DNA of 64,000 nucleotides from Candidatus Gastranaerophilales bacterium. GTDB taxonomy: Bacteria > Cyanobacteriota > Vampirovibrionia > Gastranaerophilales > Gastranaerophilaceae. The notes beneath the pieces were generated by a model, which was not told the DNA's origin, ran no database searches, and saw nothing but the letters and a program-made list of their open reading frames with translations. Within the stretch, counting starts at the first letter, position 1. Each line of letters starts with the position of its first letter. Location of the stretch: the NCBI GenBank assembly GCA_900770525.1, contig CAAHDT010000027.1, positions 62,001 through 126,000 on the forward strand, read 5' to 3'. Shown here piece by piece: positions 42,501-51,611 of the stretch. The translations under genes and the position numbers were made by a program.

Positions 42501-45500
42501 GAAAGTTTTGTAATTACTCCATCTACAGCGTTATAAATAGCGCCACCATCTTCTTTAGCACTATTACCTTTAAAGTCAGAAGTAATATTTTCAACTGTAC
42601 CCACATTATAGATTGCACCACCGTTTACATCAGCACTATTACCTTCAAAAGTAGAACCTACAATGTTATTGATTATGCTACTAGCCACATTTGCAATTGC
42701 TCCGCCATTTTGACCGGCATGGTTAAATTCAAATTTTGTGTTTCCAATATTTGCAGATGTACCATCATTATAAATAGCTCCGCCATCTAATGTAGAATTG
42801 TTATTACGGAAAACACTTTCTAAAATAGTCAAATTCCCTTTATTATAAACTGCTCCGCCATTGCTGTTTGCAATATTTTCATTGAAGTTTGTTTTATTTA
42901 ACGTTAAATTTCCGGCAGTTGAATAAATTGCACCACCATTATTCGCAGTATTTTCTATTATATCGGTATTATTTAATATAATATTTGCATCAGCACTATT
43001 GTTTGCAATAACAGAACCATCTCCAACTTTTTCAGCGTTTAGGATTGTAACATTATCAATATTCAAAGTAGTCTTTGTTCCATCAATATCAAACAAACTA
43101 CCACGGGCTATTTCATGCCCATCATCATCTAAAATAGCTCCTGATATTGCATTTTTGTTATCACCTTTAATATAGAAAGTACCTTCCGCAGTCTTAACGT
43201 CAAAAGATTTTCCTATATGATAAGTTTCATCATCGCCTTGAGTAAATTGGAAGAATCTTGTACCACCCGTTTTATTCATCTCATATAAAGTATTATTGTT
43301 TGAATAATTTTTAATAGTCATCTGAATTGATTGATTATCGTTTGCGGCAACAATATCATATGTCCAAGAAGTCGTTGCACCAGTCACCGTTTTATCAGTT
43401 CCAGTTTTAGAATCAGGTGTAAATGTAGCCCCTGTCAAAACGTTTTTATCAGTATTATATGTTCCGTGGTAACCGTTTTCTTCACCGGTTATATAAATAT
43501 TACCGAAATCAAAAATAGGAGAACCACTCTTTACGGTAATTGTATCAGTTTGAATTTTCTTAACACCGTCTACACTATCACCAATAATTTTCACATTGAA
43601 ACTTAATGAATTTCCACTACCTGTTAAGCTATCAAAAATATAATCTTGAGTATTACCATTAGCATCCAAATTCAATTTTATATCAGAATTTGTAAAGTTA
43701 TAATCGGTTGTTCCACTAAAATCTGTTGTACCTGCAAGATTAATATTTGCATTTTCAATATTAAGATTATTTTTATTGGCGCCTTGAATATTAGCATTCA
43801 AATTAATATCAGTTTTTACACTATCACCAACAAAAGTTGCGCTGGATGCAGTATCGCCTGAATTTCCTGCAAAATTTAACGTGTCAGAGTCAATTGTTCC
43901 GCCATTTTTCACATCTATCCTGTGTATTAAAGAAGCTCCTTGACTATCACCACCCAAACTTACGTTTTTATAATTTATTGAACCTGAATTTATATTCAAT
44001 TCTCCGCTTGAGATACGCTTTTCACCGGAATTCAAATAATCAGAAACATCGGCGTTCACAATACCGGTATTTAAAAGTTTTCCATAAAAACCTGATTGGT
44101 TAGATTTGATGTTCAATGTACCACTATTAGAAATTTCTGAATTTAAATCAGAAGATGAATTTTTACTTGTCAACTGACCATTACCTTGCAATGTCAAGGT
44201 TGCCCCAGCATTATTCAAGAAATGTGCACCATCTATTGTGTTAACCTTACCTTCAATAGTAAGATTTCCACTGTTTTCTACATAAATATCACCTTCTGCC
44301 AGTGACAATTCTCCGCCATCGTGTAAGGTTACATCATTTTTAGTAAATAAACGTGCAATTTGCCCGACACCTAAATTTATATTGCTTGAAGTTGTAACAT
44401 TATCCAAAACTAAATCAGTGTACTTTGAATTTGCAGAATCTATTGCACTAAGAATTGAATTTGCATTCAAAATATTATCAGATGTACCCGAAATATTTAT
44501 AATAGCAGGATTGTAAGCACCGGTAGAAGTTCCGTTACCTACTACTTTTTGATTACCCGTTAACGAAGAATCATTATTAAAATTCAAAGTCGAACCGCCA
44601 TTAACGGTTAAAGTTCCATCTCCACCAATAGTATTAACAGTATATGCTGAATTATTGTTAAATACTAAGTTGCCATCATTTGTAACAGAAGTAGCACCAT
44701 CTATAGAGCTTCCACTATTAATTGATAAAACACCACTTTTAACAACTAAATCAGCACCATTAATAATAAGATTAGCATCACTTGAAATATCTGTTGAAGT
44801 ATTCCATACCAATTCTCCACCTGTAATATTAGAAGTTCCGCCAAAGAACGAACCTGTTACTTCTGTTTTACCTGATGTTTGGTTAAATGCACCTTTATAA
44901 TCTGCGTTACTTCCGGCTAAATTTAATGTTGCATCTGAATTGTTGATAACAGCATTCGCAGCACCTGCAATTCCACCATCTACAGAAACTGTTCCGGCAC
45001 CTTTTATGTTAATAATACCTTCGTTGTAAATATCATTACCAACAGAGGCTTTATTACCGGTAAACGTAATATCTTTTCCGGTTTCAGTGGCTAAATCAAT
45101 AGTTTGTTCTGCTGCATTGAATATAGCACCACCTTTCCCATTCGTAGCCGTATTAGAGCTGAATGTTGTGTTGCCCCCAACTTCTACATAACCTTTGTTG
45201 TTATAAATTACACCACCATCACCGATTTTTGTATATCTTCCGGTTTCGTCAATAACAGCAGTTGATTTGTTATTTTCAAAAGTTGTTCCCTTAATATAAA
45301 CTTTTCCGCCATTATTTATTATTGCACTGTTGAACCCTTGATATGATTTTACATTGGTTACATATAACTCTTGAGCATTACCATCATGAGTTCCAACAAC
45401 AATACCTGCTATATTGGAAGCGATTAATGAGTTACCGTTACTACCTCCAAAAATTTGGAAACTTAAACCTGCAAGTTTGTTATTACCACCGAGCCATTCT

Positions 45501-48500
45501 GTTACAATTTCATCTTTTCCATCTTTTGAACCTAAAGTAAATGTTCTAGATGCAGGTGATGGGTTAACAACTTCATAGTTAAATCCGCCGGCCGCACCAA
45601 CTTTACTGATAATAATTCTATTACCGTCAACATCAACTGAATACGCTACACCATCATATTTAATTGACTTATTAACCTCTTCAATTGCAGAGGAAATTTC
45701 TTTATTAATAAAGTTAATAACAACAGTACTATCAGTTATATCCCCAATTATATTGATTGGTCCAATATAAACTTTGTCACCCAAATTTTGATTAACACTA
45801 CCGCCAACAGCAATTTCAATACTATCTGATTTTTGCTCACCTAAGTTAACATCTAACAACAATTCAGGACTATTACTTCCAATCGTTAAATTATTAACCT
45901 TCAATGTGTCAAGCTGTTTATTCTGCATATCGAGCTGACCACCGTTTAAAGTCAAATTAACATTGTCAAAATAATCATCTCGTCCGGATTTTGCACCTAA
46001 CCCGAACTTCAAAACACCATTATTTAATGTAACATCTTGGTGTTGAACAGTACCGTTAAAAACAACTGTACCTAAGCTATTTGCATCTCCAATATTAATC
46101 TTGCCGAATTGATTTGAATCACCTGAAATTCCACCATTAAAAACAATTGAACTTTTATCTGTAGCAGTTAAATTTAATTCACCTAAGTTATAAATATCAT
46201 TGCCGTTAAGCGCCCTATTACCACTAAAATTCACGGTATTTGCATCTGTCGCACTAATACTTACAACCCCGTTAATAGCGTTATAAATCGCACCACCGTT
46301 CCCGCTTGCTGCGGTATTATCTGTAAAATCAGTGTTTTTAATAGTTAAAGTACCATTTTTATTATAAATAGCTCCACCATTAGCCTCTTTTGTAACAACT
46401 TCGCCATTCTTTTCAACAGAAGAATTATTTGAGCTAAAAATTGAGTTATTAATTTCAACAATACCACCATCGTTAATTATTGCAGAATTAAAACCGTTCC
46501 AACCTGTACCATCTTCTTTTTTAACATCATTAATAGTTAATTTTTGTTCAACTTCTTGCTCATTAATCGTATCTTTTCCAAGTGCAATACCTATAACATT
46601 ATCAGCAGTAATAATATTCTTACCGTTACCGTTAATTTGAAGGAACTCACCTTTCAAGCGATTTGAAGCCGTTTCGGGATGAGTCACCCCATCCAAAGAA
46701 ACTTGATACTGCTTGTTCCAAGACTTATCCCCTGATTTCTCAATTCTCTCGTCAGCAGTTGCGTTATAAATATAAGTTCTTGAACTTGCAAGTTCCGGAA
46801 ATTTTCCTAAAGAAACAGCAACCGGCAATCCTCCAGCATTAATAATTTTTGAAACTTTGATAGAATCTTTTCCGGTAGAAGTTGTTTCTAATTCAAGTGA
46901 ATACCCTGCATTACTTGTGATAATCGTATTCAAGTTATCGGATAAAATAGTATTTGCAACATTATTTGCATTTGCAAACTGCAAAATTTTATAGTCATTT
47001 AATGCAACATTTTTGGTATTGTCATCTTCCTTGAAAGCTATGTTATTGATCGTAAGCTTTCCATCTCCTGAAATAGTAGAATTAATATAATCAATAAGTC
47101 CATTTAGTTTATAAACAGAATTACCAGACTCATCAGGTGTCAAATCTCCACTTAAACTCAAATCCAATTGAAGGTTGGAATCACCCAAAACAGTAATACT
47201 TGCAGGATTAAAAGTATCTCCACTTTCAATTGTACCGTTCGCTAAATCTAAAGTTCCACCTTTTAATGTAATTTTAGCAGTGTCATCAAAGTATTTTGTC
47301 GGAGTTAAGAACCCACCATAAGAATTACTCTGCCCAAACGCTAAAGTTCCATCATGCAGAACCAAGTTCGCTGCTTTTATCATATTGTTGAAAATTATCG
47401 TACCGTTTGATGGTGCCAAAATTTTAATCTCATCTGCCAAATCAGTTGCAGCTTTTGCGTAATAGACACCGGATTTATTTAATTGGATATTAGGATTATT
47501 GACTTTCGGTCTTTTTCCTTGCCCCTTTTCATTGTTATCATCATAAGATGTTCCTGTAGCGTCTATAATATCGTTAAATATAATTTTACCTGAATTTCCG
47601 GCATTAAAATAAACATTACTATCGTTTTCATCTACCCAAGGATTTGAAGAATCTGTTGAAGATACTTTATTAATCGCGTTTCCAATATACAAACCTTCAG
47701 AGTTATCTGCTACACGTTTACTATCATAAGCACCAATCCAGTTTCCGGCAAAAACTGTATCTGCACCATCAGCAACGAGGTTAAAAGCTTTGTTCCCTAA
47801 CGCTCCTTTAGGGTTATAAGACACAGCACCACCTGATGTTAACGCGTGGTTTCCTAAAAATTGAGAATTTACGATTGATAAAGTCGTACCGGATGGAATT
47901 GCAGCTCCAGAGTTATTCGCATAATTATTTCTGAAAATTGAATTTTTTATATAGCCGGAAACATTATCTGTATTAATAGAAGCAAGTCCTATTGCGCCAC
48001 CCCATCCCCAAGGTTTTGAATTTTCGTACATTCCAACTTTATTGCCTATAAATTTAGAATCTTCAATATTAAAACTTGCGTAATCATCAATATAGATTGC
48101 ACCACCATGGGAAGTAGCTTCGTTATTGATAAAATCAGCTCCGGTTACACTCAATAAGGCAATATTATTTTCAGTTCCTCTAATATGAATTGCTCCACCC
48201 TTTGATTCGTAATACTTAAGCTCCCCTGATTCTGAATCCATTGCCGAATTAATTACACTATTTGAGTCAAATGTAATAGAATTAATTCCAGCAGTTTGTA
48301 CCCCTTTAATAGACAAACTACCACTATTATTATCAATAGCTCCACCAACTGTCTTTGCATTGTTCCCACTAAAAGTATACGCCCCCTCTAAACTCATCGC
48401 ACCTTCATTGTAAATAGCACCACCACGATTAGTAGCAACATTTTCTATAAAATCAAAATTACCATATAAAGACAAGGTGCCTTTATTAAAAATTGCGCCA

Positions 48501-49399
48501 CCATAGCCTCCACTACTATTTTGCGTAAAGGAGATAAGTCCATCTCCGGTATTCATAATCTGCATAATACCTGCATTGTAAATAGCACCACCATGATCAT
48601 TAGAAGAGTTTTTTGTAAAAGAAACAGTTTCATCTCCAGCATTAGAAACACTCATATCAGCTTCATTATAAATGGCTCCACCAAATTTCGCTTTATTTTT
48701 TGAGAAATGATAGTTACCGGTAAGTGTCAAATCCCCTGAACTGGAACGTGTTGAATTACTCCACACACAATTCTTTATAGCACCCCCATCATTGGTTGCA
48801 ATATTAGACTCAAAGATTGTATTCGAACTGTCAATTGTCATTTTGGCTGCGTTGTAAATAGCACCACCATGCACATTTGAATTTGCTTTAAAAGACAGCG
48901 TTCCGGACATATCAACAATGCCACCATCGTTATTCGCAATAGCCCCACCACCGACCAAGGAACTATCTCCTGAATTATTTTCAAATGTAGCATTCTTAAC
49001 AGTTAATTGTCCTGCGTTATAAATTAACCCGCCCCAACCATATGTAGAATTCTTGAAGTCTTTTATGGAGATGTTTTGTAGGGTAAGATGAGAATCACCC
49101 TCGATATCAAAACCCAACATTGTTTTGGATGAAGTTAGAGAATATTTACCATTATCACCATCTATAGTAATATCTCTAGTATATTTTTTTAAATCAATTG
49201 TTTGAGTAGCTGTAATATCATTTCCTAAAATAATAGTCGTTGGAGTTGTAGTACTCTTTATAACATCATAAAGTCCTGACTTCTCACTATTTGAAAAATC
49301 AGTAACAATCGAATCTGCAAAAGCCGAATTACCGACAAATGACAGACTACCTATCACAACAGCACTCAAAAGGGCGTTTCTAAAAACATTTCTACTCAT
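39518..49399 (-). CDS. Giant autotransporter adhesin with Pmp-like repeats
   Basis: This is a 3293-residue surface protein. The signal peptide is residues 1-28 (ending GNSAFA). The passenger is a predicted beta-helix with very many GGAIYN/GGAIFN and FxxN motifs, as in chlamydial polymorphic membrane proteins. They cluster near residues 100-540, 950-1130, 1350-1480 and 2130-2430, separated by Gly/Asn/Ser-rich beta-solenoid stretches with G-x-L-x-I-x-x-G pattern. The C-terminal autotransporter barrel runs from about 3003 (GGMWTKSYVSFE) to about 3260 (VGFQLGFNYFFDW), then a 33-residue Lys/Gln-rich tail. It would be secreted across the outer membrane by its own barrel. A promoter lies at 49447-49474. 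Family is confident; ligand unknown. Confidence 0.93.
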   Translation of the reverse strand: MSRNVFRNALLSAVVIGSLSFVGNSAFADSIVTDFSNSEKSGLYDVIKSTTTPTTIILGNDITATQTIDLKKYTRDITIDGDNGKYSLTSSKTMLGFDIEGDSHLTLQNISIKDFKNSTYGWGGLIYNAGQLTVKNATFENNSGDSSLVGGGAIANNDGGIVDMSGTLSFKANSNVHGGAIYNAAKMTIDSSNTIFESNIATNDGGAIKNCVWSNSTRSSSGDLTLTGNYHFSKNKAKFGGAIYNEADMSVSNAGDETVSFTKNSSNDHGGAIYNAGIMQIMNTGDGLISFTQNSSGGYGGAIFNKGTLSLYGNFDFIENVATNRGGAIYNEGAMSLEGAYTFSGNNAKTVGGAIDNNSGSLSIKGVQTAGINSITFDSNSVINSAMDSESGELKYYESKGGAIHIRGTENNIALLSVTGADFINNEATSHGGAIYIDDYASFNIEDSKFIGNKVGMYENSKPWGWGGAIGLASINTDNVSGYIKNSIFRNNYANNSGAAIPSGTTLSIVNSQFLGNHALTSGGAVSYNPKGALGNKAFNLVADGADTVFAGNWIGAYDSKRVADNSEGLYIGNAINKVSSTDSSNPWVDENDSNVYFNAGNSGKIIFNDIIDATGTSYDDNNEKGQGKRPKVNNPNIQLNKSGVYYAKAATDLADEIKILAPSNGTIIFNNMIKAANLVLHDGTLAFGQSNSYGGFLTPTKYFDDTAKITLKGGTLDLANGTIESGDTFNPASITVLGDSNLQLDLSLSGDLTPDESGNSVYKLNGLIDYINSTISGDGKLTINNIAFKEDDNTKNVALNDYKILQFANANNVANTILSDNLNTIITSNAGYSLELETTSTGKDSIKVSKIINAGGLPVAVSLGKFPELASSRTYIYNATADERIEKSGDKSWNKQYQVSLDGVTHPETASNRLKGEFLQINGNGKNIITADNVIGIALGKDTINEQEVEQKLTINDVKKEDGTGWNGFNSAIINDGGIVEINNSIFSSNNSSVEKNGEVVTKEANGGAIYNKNGTLTIKNTDFTDNTAASGNGGAIYNAINGVVSISATDANTVNFSGNRALNGNDIYNLGELNLTATDKSSIVFNGGISGDSNQFGKINIGDANSLGTVVFNGTVQHQDVTLNNGVLKFGLGAKSGRDDYFDNVNLTLNGGQLDMQNKQLDTLKVNNLTIGSNSPELLLDVNLGEQKSDSIEIAVGGSVNQNLGDKVYIGPINIIGDITDSTVVINFINKEISSAIEEVNKSIKYDGVAYSVDVDGNRIIISKVGAAGGFNYEVVNPSPASRTFTLGSKDGKDEIVTEWLGGNNKLAGLSFQIFGGSNGNSLIASNIAGIVVGTHDGNAQELYVTNVKSYQGFNSAIINNGGKVYIKGTTFENNKSTAVIDETGRYTKIGDGGVIYNNKGYVEVGGNTTFSSNTATNGKGGAIFNAAEQTIDLATETGKDITFTGNKASVGNDIYNEGIINIKGAGTVSVDGGIAGAANAVINNSDATLNLAGSNADYKGAFNQTSGKTEVTGSFFGGTSNITGGELVWNTSTDISSDANLIINGADLVVKSGVLSINSGSSIDGATSVTNDGNLVFNNNSAYTVNTIGGDGTLTVNGGSTLNFNNDSSLTGNQKVVGNGTSTGAYNPAIINISGTSDNILNANSILSAIDSANSKYTDLVLDNVTTSSNINLGVGQIARLFTKNDVTLHDGGELSLAEGDIYVENSGNLTIEGKVNTIDGAHFLNNAGATLTLQGNGQLTSKNSSSDLNSEISNSGTLNIKSNQSGFYGKLLNTGIVNADVSDYLNSGEKRISSGELNINSGSINYKNVSLGGDSQGASLIHRIDVKNGGTIDSDTLNFAGNSGDTASSATFVGDSVKTDINLNANIQGANKNNLNIENANINLAGTTDFSGTTDYNFTNSDIKLNLDANGNTQDYIFDSLTGSGNSLSFNVKIIGDSVDGVKKIQTDTITVKSGSPIFDFGNIYITGEENGYHGTYNTDKNVLTGATFTPDSKTGTDKTVTGATTSWTYDIVAANDNQSIQMTIKNYSNNNTLYEMNKTGGTRFFQFTQGDDETYHIGKSFDVKTAEGTFYIKGDNKNAISGAILDDDGHEIARGSLFDIDGTKTTLNIDNVTILNAEKVGDGSVIANNSADANIILNNTDIIENTANNGGAIYSTAGNLTLNKTNFNENIANSNGGAVYNKGNLTILESVFRNNNSTLDGGAIYNDGTSANIGNTKFEFNHAGQNGGAIANVASSIINNIVGSTFEGNSADVNGGAIYNVGTVENITSDFKGNSAKEDGGAIYNAVDGVITKLSGTFESNTSIGNGGAIANAGTMNIENAIFKGNASIGNGGAIYNSGTLTLTNVDVQEVVPGGKNDIYQEAGASMIFKTTGNIVNSVASAISGDGSITNEGKLLLSGDNSDFTGTFDQNVSDAITKVTGNFFGGISTINDGTLLWATDNSDLNGGALVVNNGKLIIGETEEQEAALELGVDSIIKDAATVIIQEKSTLYIDGGDVTLNSNDYWIGDIELSSGNLTLDNLEHGNGLLAATGGTLDVKNGKLFIQDQSVIKDTTKTVIGADSELLISNGGDVTLNGTTTGTVSGFDDSDAWSGKISLGDCGKLTVKDLTDNGIINAIGGELNIETGSLKVAEGSEIKSAVKTIIDQNSTLDIQGGTVSIDDNDDWKGTISLGAGDTKGTLNYATTNTAGTLKAESGALNLLDGSILNIQAPSQVANKVDVDIQKGATVNLNSGSIFNLDSRDKWNGLIHIDGGKLTTDKVDNSVAGGVLQQVGGSIELNNRSNILISGDSYIQGGDVSLDGQSILHLAQNVTMNADNLSMSGNSTLNTMNGSIESSNMTNLNVDFVNNFAIDIAPRDKVGDTYVINNIVGTNGGTLNISDFNFVGLAPIDRNIKLQVFDANSISDVDFTATDKKIFTPIGNYHLLSQGGGAYTASLADYNPQVFRGQVATMAAYNHQLLVDDMLTNHFILPNERLIDSAALANKSAIVDAVSPYQHTLEEGGMWTKSYVSFETLSMTNNLNVNNNIYGTLVGADLPMVHLKNGWKVIPTAFLGYNGGNQRFNNVDMYQNGGQGGMMGTFIKNNFIGSIAAYAGGYVNEMNVAGYTDQAGNWFAGTAAKAAYNIHATKNFIIQPTAFVAYNIFGKQNWGTDYGVMSMNSGLLNGINVAPGLNLIYSKDTWSVYGTMQYMYNINDQVGGEAGNVNLASVKMKHGYVNYGVGFTKTWKDRLSSFFQINLRNGGRTGVGFQLGFNYFFDWGNLGKKQPKLLENTQQENIKPVKTVIKSLPKK

Positions 49400-49446
49400 A
49401 TCTCTATCTCATCTATAAAAAATCTTACTACCCATCCAGTAATAAT

Positions 49447-49474
49447 ATTCTACCATAAAAAACGATATTGACAA
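49447..49474 (-). promoter_or_regulatory. Promoter of the autotransporter gene
   Basis: Minus strand: TTGTCA (49474-49469), 16-base spacer ending in TGG, TAGAAT (49452-49447). The leader to the start codon is about 40 bases. Confidence 0.65.
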
Positions 49475-49559
49475 AATGACAATAAGAAATCATTCAAATG
49501 TTTTATATTTTGTAATATTTACCATAAAATAGTGCAAAAATATTTTTTACAGGTATTCT

Positions 49560-51137
49560 ATGAGTATGAGAATTTACCCTATAATTAACAACCATAAAAA
49601 TTATAGACCATACAACACCCCACAAAACACTCCTTCCAAACAAGATATTGCTTTTGGCGCAATGAAAAAGAGTCAATTTTCAGGGATTGACTTAGTTTGC
49701 ATTGAAAAATTTAAAGCACCTATTGAAAAATTCAACAAAAACGAAGATCTGCAAAATTGGGCTAAACAAAAACTAGACTTAATCTTAAATAAAGACTACG
49801 GTGGCAGACAAATTGAAACAATTGACCAAAGAATATCTATCCTACACAGTTGGAAAAAATATATTGAACAAAACAACACAAGTAGCACAGGCGGACTACT
49901 TATTTTATCATCAATAACCAAAGGACTCACCAACAATTCTGACAAAATTCCGCCAATATTACACCACAATACCATTAAAGAAATAATGGCAAGAATTAAC
50001 AATGGGGAAGACATAAATATTAACAAAGCATATCAAGCAAAATTAAAATCTATGTATATGAACTTTGTAGACTCTAAAAAACCTGAGGCAAAATGGATTC
50101 AAATTCCATCAGAAGAACACGACCCACAAAATTACGAAAAAAATATCGATAAACTTAAAATCCTTTCTTTTGAAAAATGGTGCACTCATTCATTCAGAGC
50201 TGCTCAATACCTCAAGGAAGGCGATTTTCATATATATTTTGTAAACAACAAACCGACAATCGGTATCCGATTTAAAGATGGAATTATTAATGAAATTCAA
50301 GGAATAAAAAACGACAACCAAATTCCACCTCAATACTACGAAGAAGTAAAAAAACATGTAAAAAACTATAAAAAAACGCTGAAAGTAAAAGGCTATATGT
50401 ACCATGCAAAACACTCATATAAAGTATATAAAAAAGAACAAGCAGCCTTTGCCAAAGTGAAAAAAGATTTGAATAAAGCAATCGCAACCAAAGACTATGG
50501 AACCATTTTTGACTATCTTGACTTATCAATAAACAACAAAAAGGATAATATATTTTCAAGAGTAAGCAACAAAATAAAAAAAATTATATCTGGCGAAGAA
50601 ACAAAAACAAATACAAATGCAACCACTCCAATTAAATTAAAATCTTACACTCAACCCGGAAATATTGAAAAATTACACGATAAAGGGTTAAGTAGAAATA
50701 TAACGTTTAAAGATTTAGGAATTGATGAAAACGAACTATTCAAAAATGTCACAGAAATCGAAGGAAATGCAGACTTTTTTAATAGCAACCTGACATCATT
50801 ACACAATTTAGAAAAAATACACGGAAATGCCACATTCAGCAATTCTCCGCTAAAAAATCTTGAAAAACTTAAATACATAGGAGGTTGTGCATACTTTAAC
50901 TCGTCTTCAATAACCTCACTCAAGGCACTTGAAGAAATCGGTGGCGATGCAATCTTTATTAATTCCCCAATAACATCACTTGAACACCTAAAAAAAATTG
51001 GAGGAAACGCGCTCTTTAACAGCTCCTCAGTAAAAGATTTAGGAGAATTACAAACGATAAACGGTTACATAAACTGCGAAAATTCTCCGCTTGCAAAATT
51101 TCATTCACTTTTCTGGGAAAACTATCGTAAAGGTTAA
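49560..51137 (+). CDS. Unknown protein with WCT-motif central domain and C-terminal repeats
   Basis: This is a 525-residue protein. The N-terminus (1-40) is Asn/Pro/Tyr-rich and contains PSKQDIAFGAMKKS, a tag-like motif often seen in proteins of this lineage. The central part (about 190-275) contains FEKWCTHSFRAAQYLKEGDF, then HIYFVNNKPTIGIR and INEIQGIKN, resembling WCT-containing domains found with leucine-rich-repeat and phage-type proteins. From about 395, four or more repeats of about 20 residues follow (consensus L-x-x-I-x-GNA-x-F-x-x-S-x-I/L-x-SL-x-x-L). There is no signal peptide or membrane segment. It is divergent from the autotransporter. The function is unknown; an interaction or effector role is conjecture. 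Confidence 0.82.
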   Translation: MSMRIYPIINNHKNYRPYNTPQNTPSKQDIAFGAMKKSQFSGIDLVCIEKFKAPIEKFNKNEDLQNWAKQKLDLILNKDYGGRQIETIDQRISILHSWKKYIEQNNTSSTGGLLILSSITKGLTNNSDKIPPILHHNTIKEIMARINNGEDININKAYQAKLKSMYMNFVDSKKPEAKWIQIPSEEHDPQNYEKNIDKLKILSFEKWCTHSFRAAQYLKEGDFHIYFVNNKPTIGIRFKDGIINEIQGIKNDNQIPPQYYEEVKKHVKNYKKTLKVKGYMYHAKHSYKVYKKEQAAFAKVKKDLNKAIATKDYGTIFDYLDLSINNKKDNIFSRVSNKIKKIISGEETKTNTNATTPIKLKSYTQPGNIEKLHDKGLSRNITFKDLGIDENELFKNVTEIEGNADFFNSNLTSLHNLEKIHGNATFSNSPLKNLEKLKYIGGCAYFNSSSITSLKALEEIGGDAIFINSPITSLEHLKKIGGNALFNSSSVKDLGELQTINGYINCENSPLAKFHSLFWENYRKG

Positions 51138-51456
51138 AACCGAAATTCCCCCTCTACATTTGAGAAGCAAAAAACGATAAAGAAGTAGAGTGGCGAAAAA
51201 CGTAATCGGTTCAAAGCCCCTCTACAAGCCCGAGCAGAGCGGATTTACGTACGGACGGAACGAAGTGAGTCCGGATAGCGAACAGATTGAGCTGACTATG
51301 CCGAAAGGCATAACAGCGAAACTCTGTGAGCGTGGAGCAAATTCAAGACGAATTTATATGAGTAAAAATATAAAATTTTCTTGTTATTCAGAATCTATCC
51401 ATAGTCAAGTAGAAACTATAAGCGAATTTCACACCGACAATGATAAAATTTTACCA
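51138..51456. other. Intergenic stretch, no supported gene
   Basis: This stretch is locally GC-richer than its surroundings and contains short inverted repeats such as ATGCC/GGCAT (around 51299-51312). A GTG-initiated 93-codon frame (51190-51471) runs through it into a repeat element, but it has no ribosome binding site and an unnatural composition. I treat the whole stretch as repeat-derived non-coding DNA. Confidence 0.5.
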
Positions 51457-51527
51457 GTGGCTAGATCCTGAATAAGATAAAATCTACGCCGTTAAAACGG
51501 CTCGATTTTTAATCTTTTCAGGATGAC
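51457..51527. repeat. Interspersed palindromic repeat, family 1, copy A
   Basis: It starts GTGGCTAGATCCTGAA and ends TTCAGGATGAC. The arms CCTGAA..AAGAT and ATCTT..TTCAGG pair around an inner GCCGTT/AACGGC hairpin. It shares ends with copies at 52407-52438, 52656-52687 and 57104-57178. Confidence 0.8.
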
Positions 51528-51530
51528 ATT

Positions 51531-51558
51531 CACTGTATGGTGTACACACTTACGCACC
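51531..51558. repeat. Interspersed repeat, family 2, diverged copy
   Basis: CACTGTATGGTGTACACACTTACGCACC is a diverged version of the 28-base unit at 52499-52526 (23 of 28 or more positions shared by eye). It directly follows family 1 copy A. Confidence 0.7.
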
Positions 51559-51611
51559 AAATTTTTTAGCGAAGGAGGTTGGGAATCGCTTGCGCTTTTC
51601 CCAACTTTCAT

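Noticed and set aside
41430..49399. Several plus-strand open frames of 60-150 codons opposite the autotransporter gene
   Set aside because: They mirror the repetitive coding strand, lack ribosome binding sites and have unnatural Ser/Ile/Pro compositions.
51190..51471. A 93-codon GTG-started open frame
   Set aside because: No ribosome binding site, atypical composition, and it runs into a repeat element also found elsewhere; judged non-coding.
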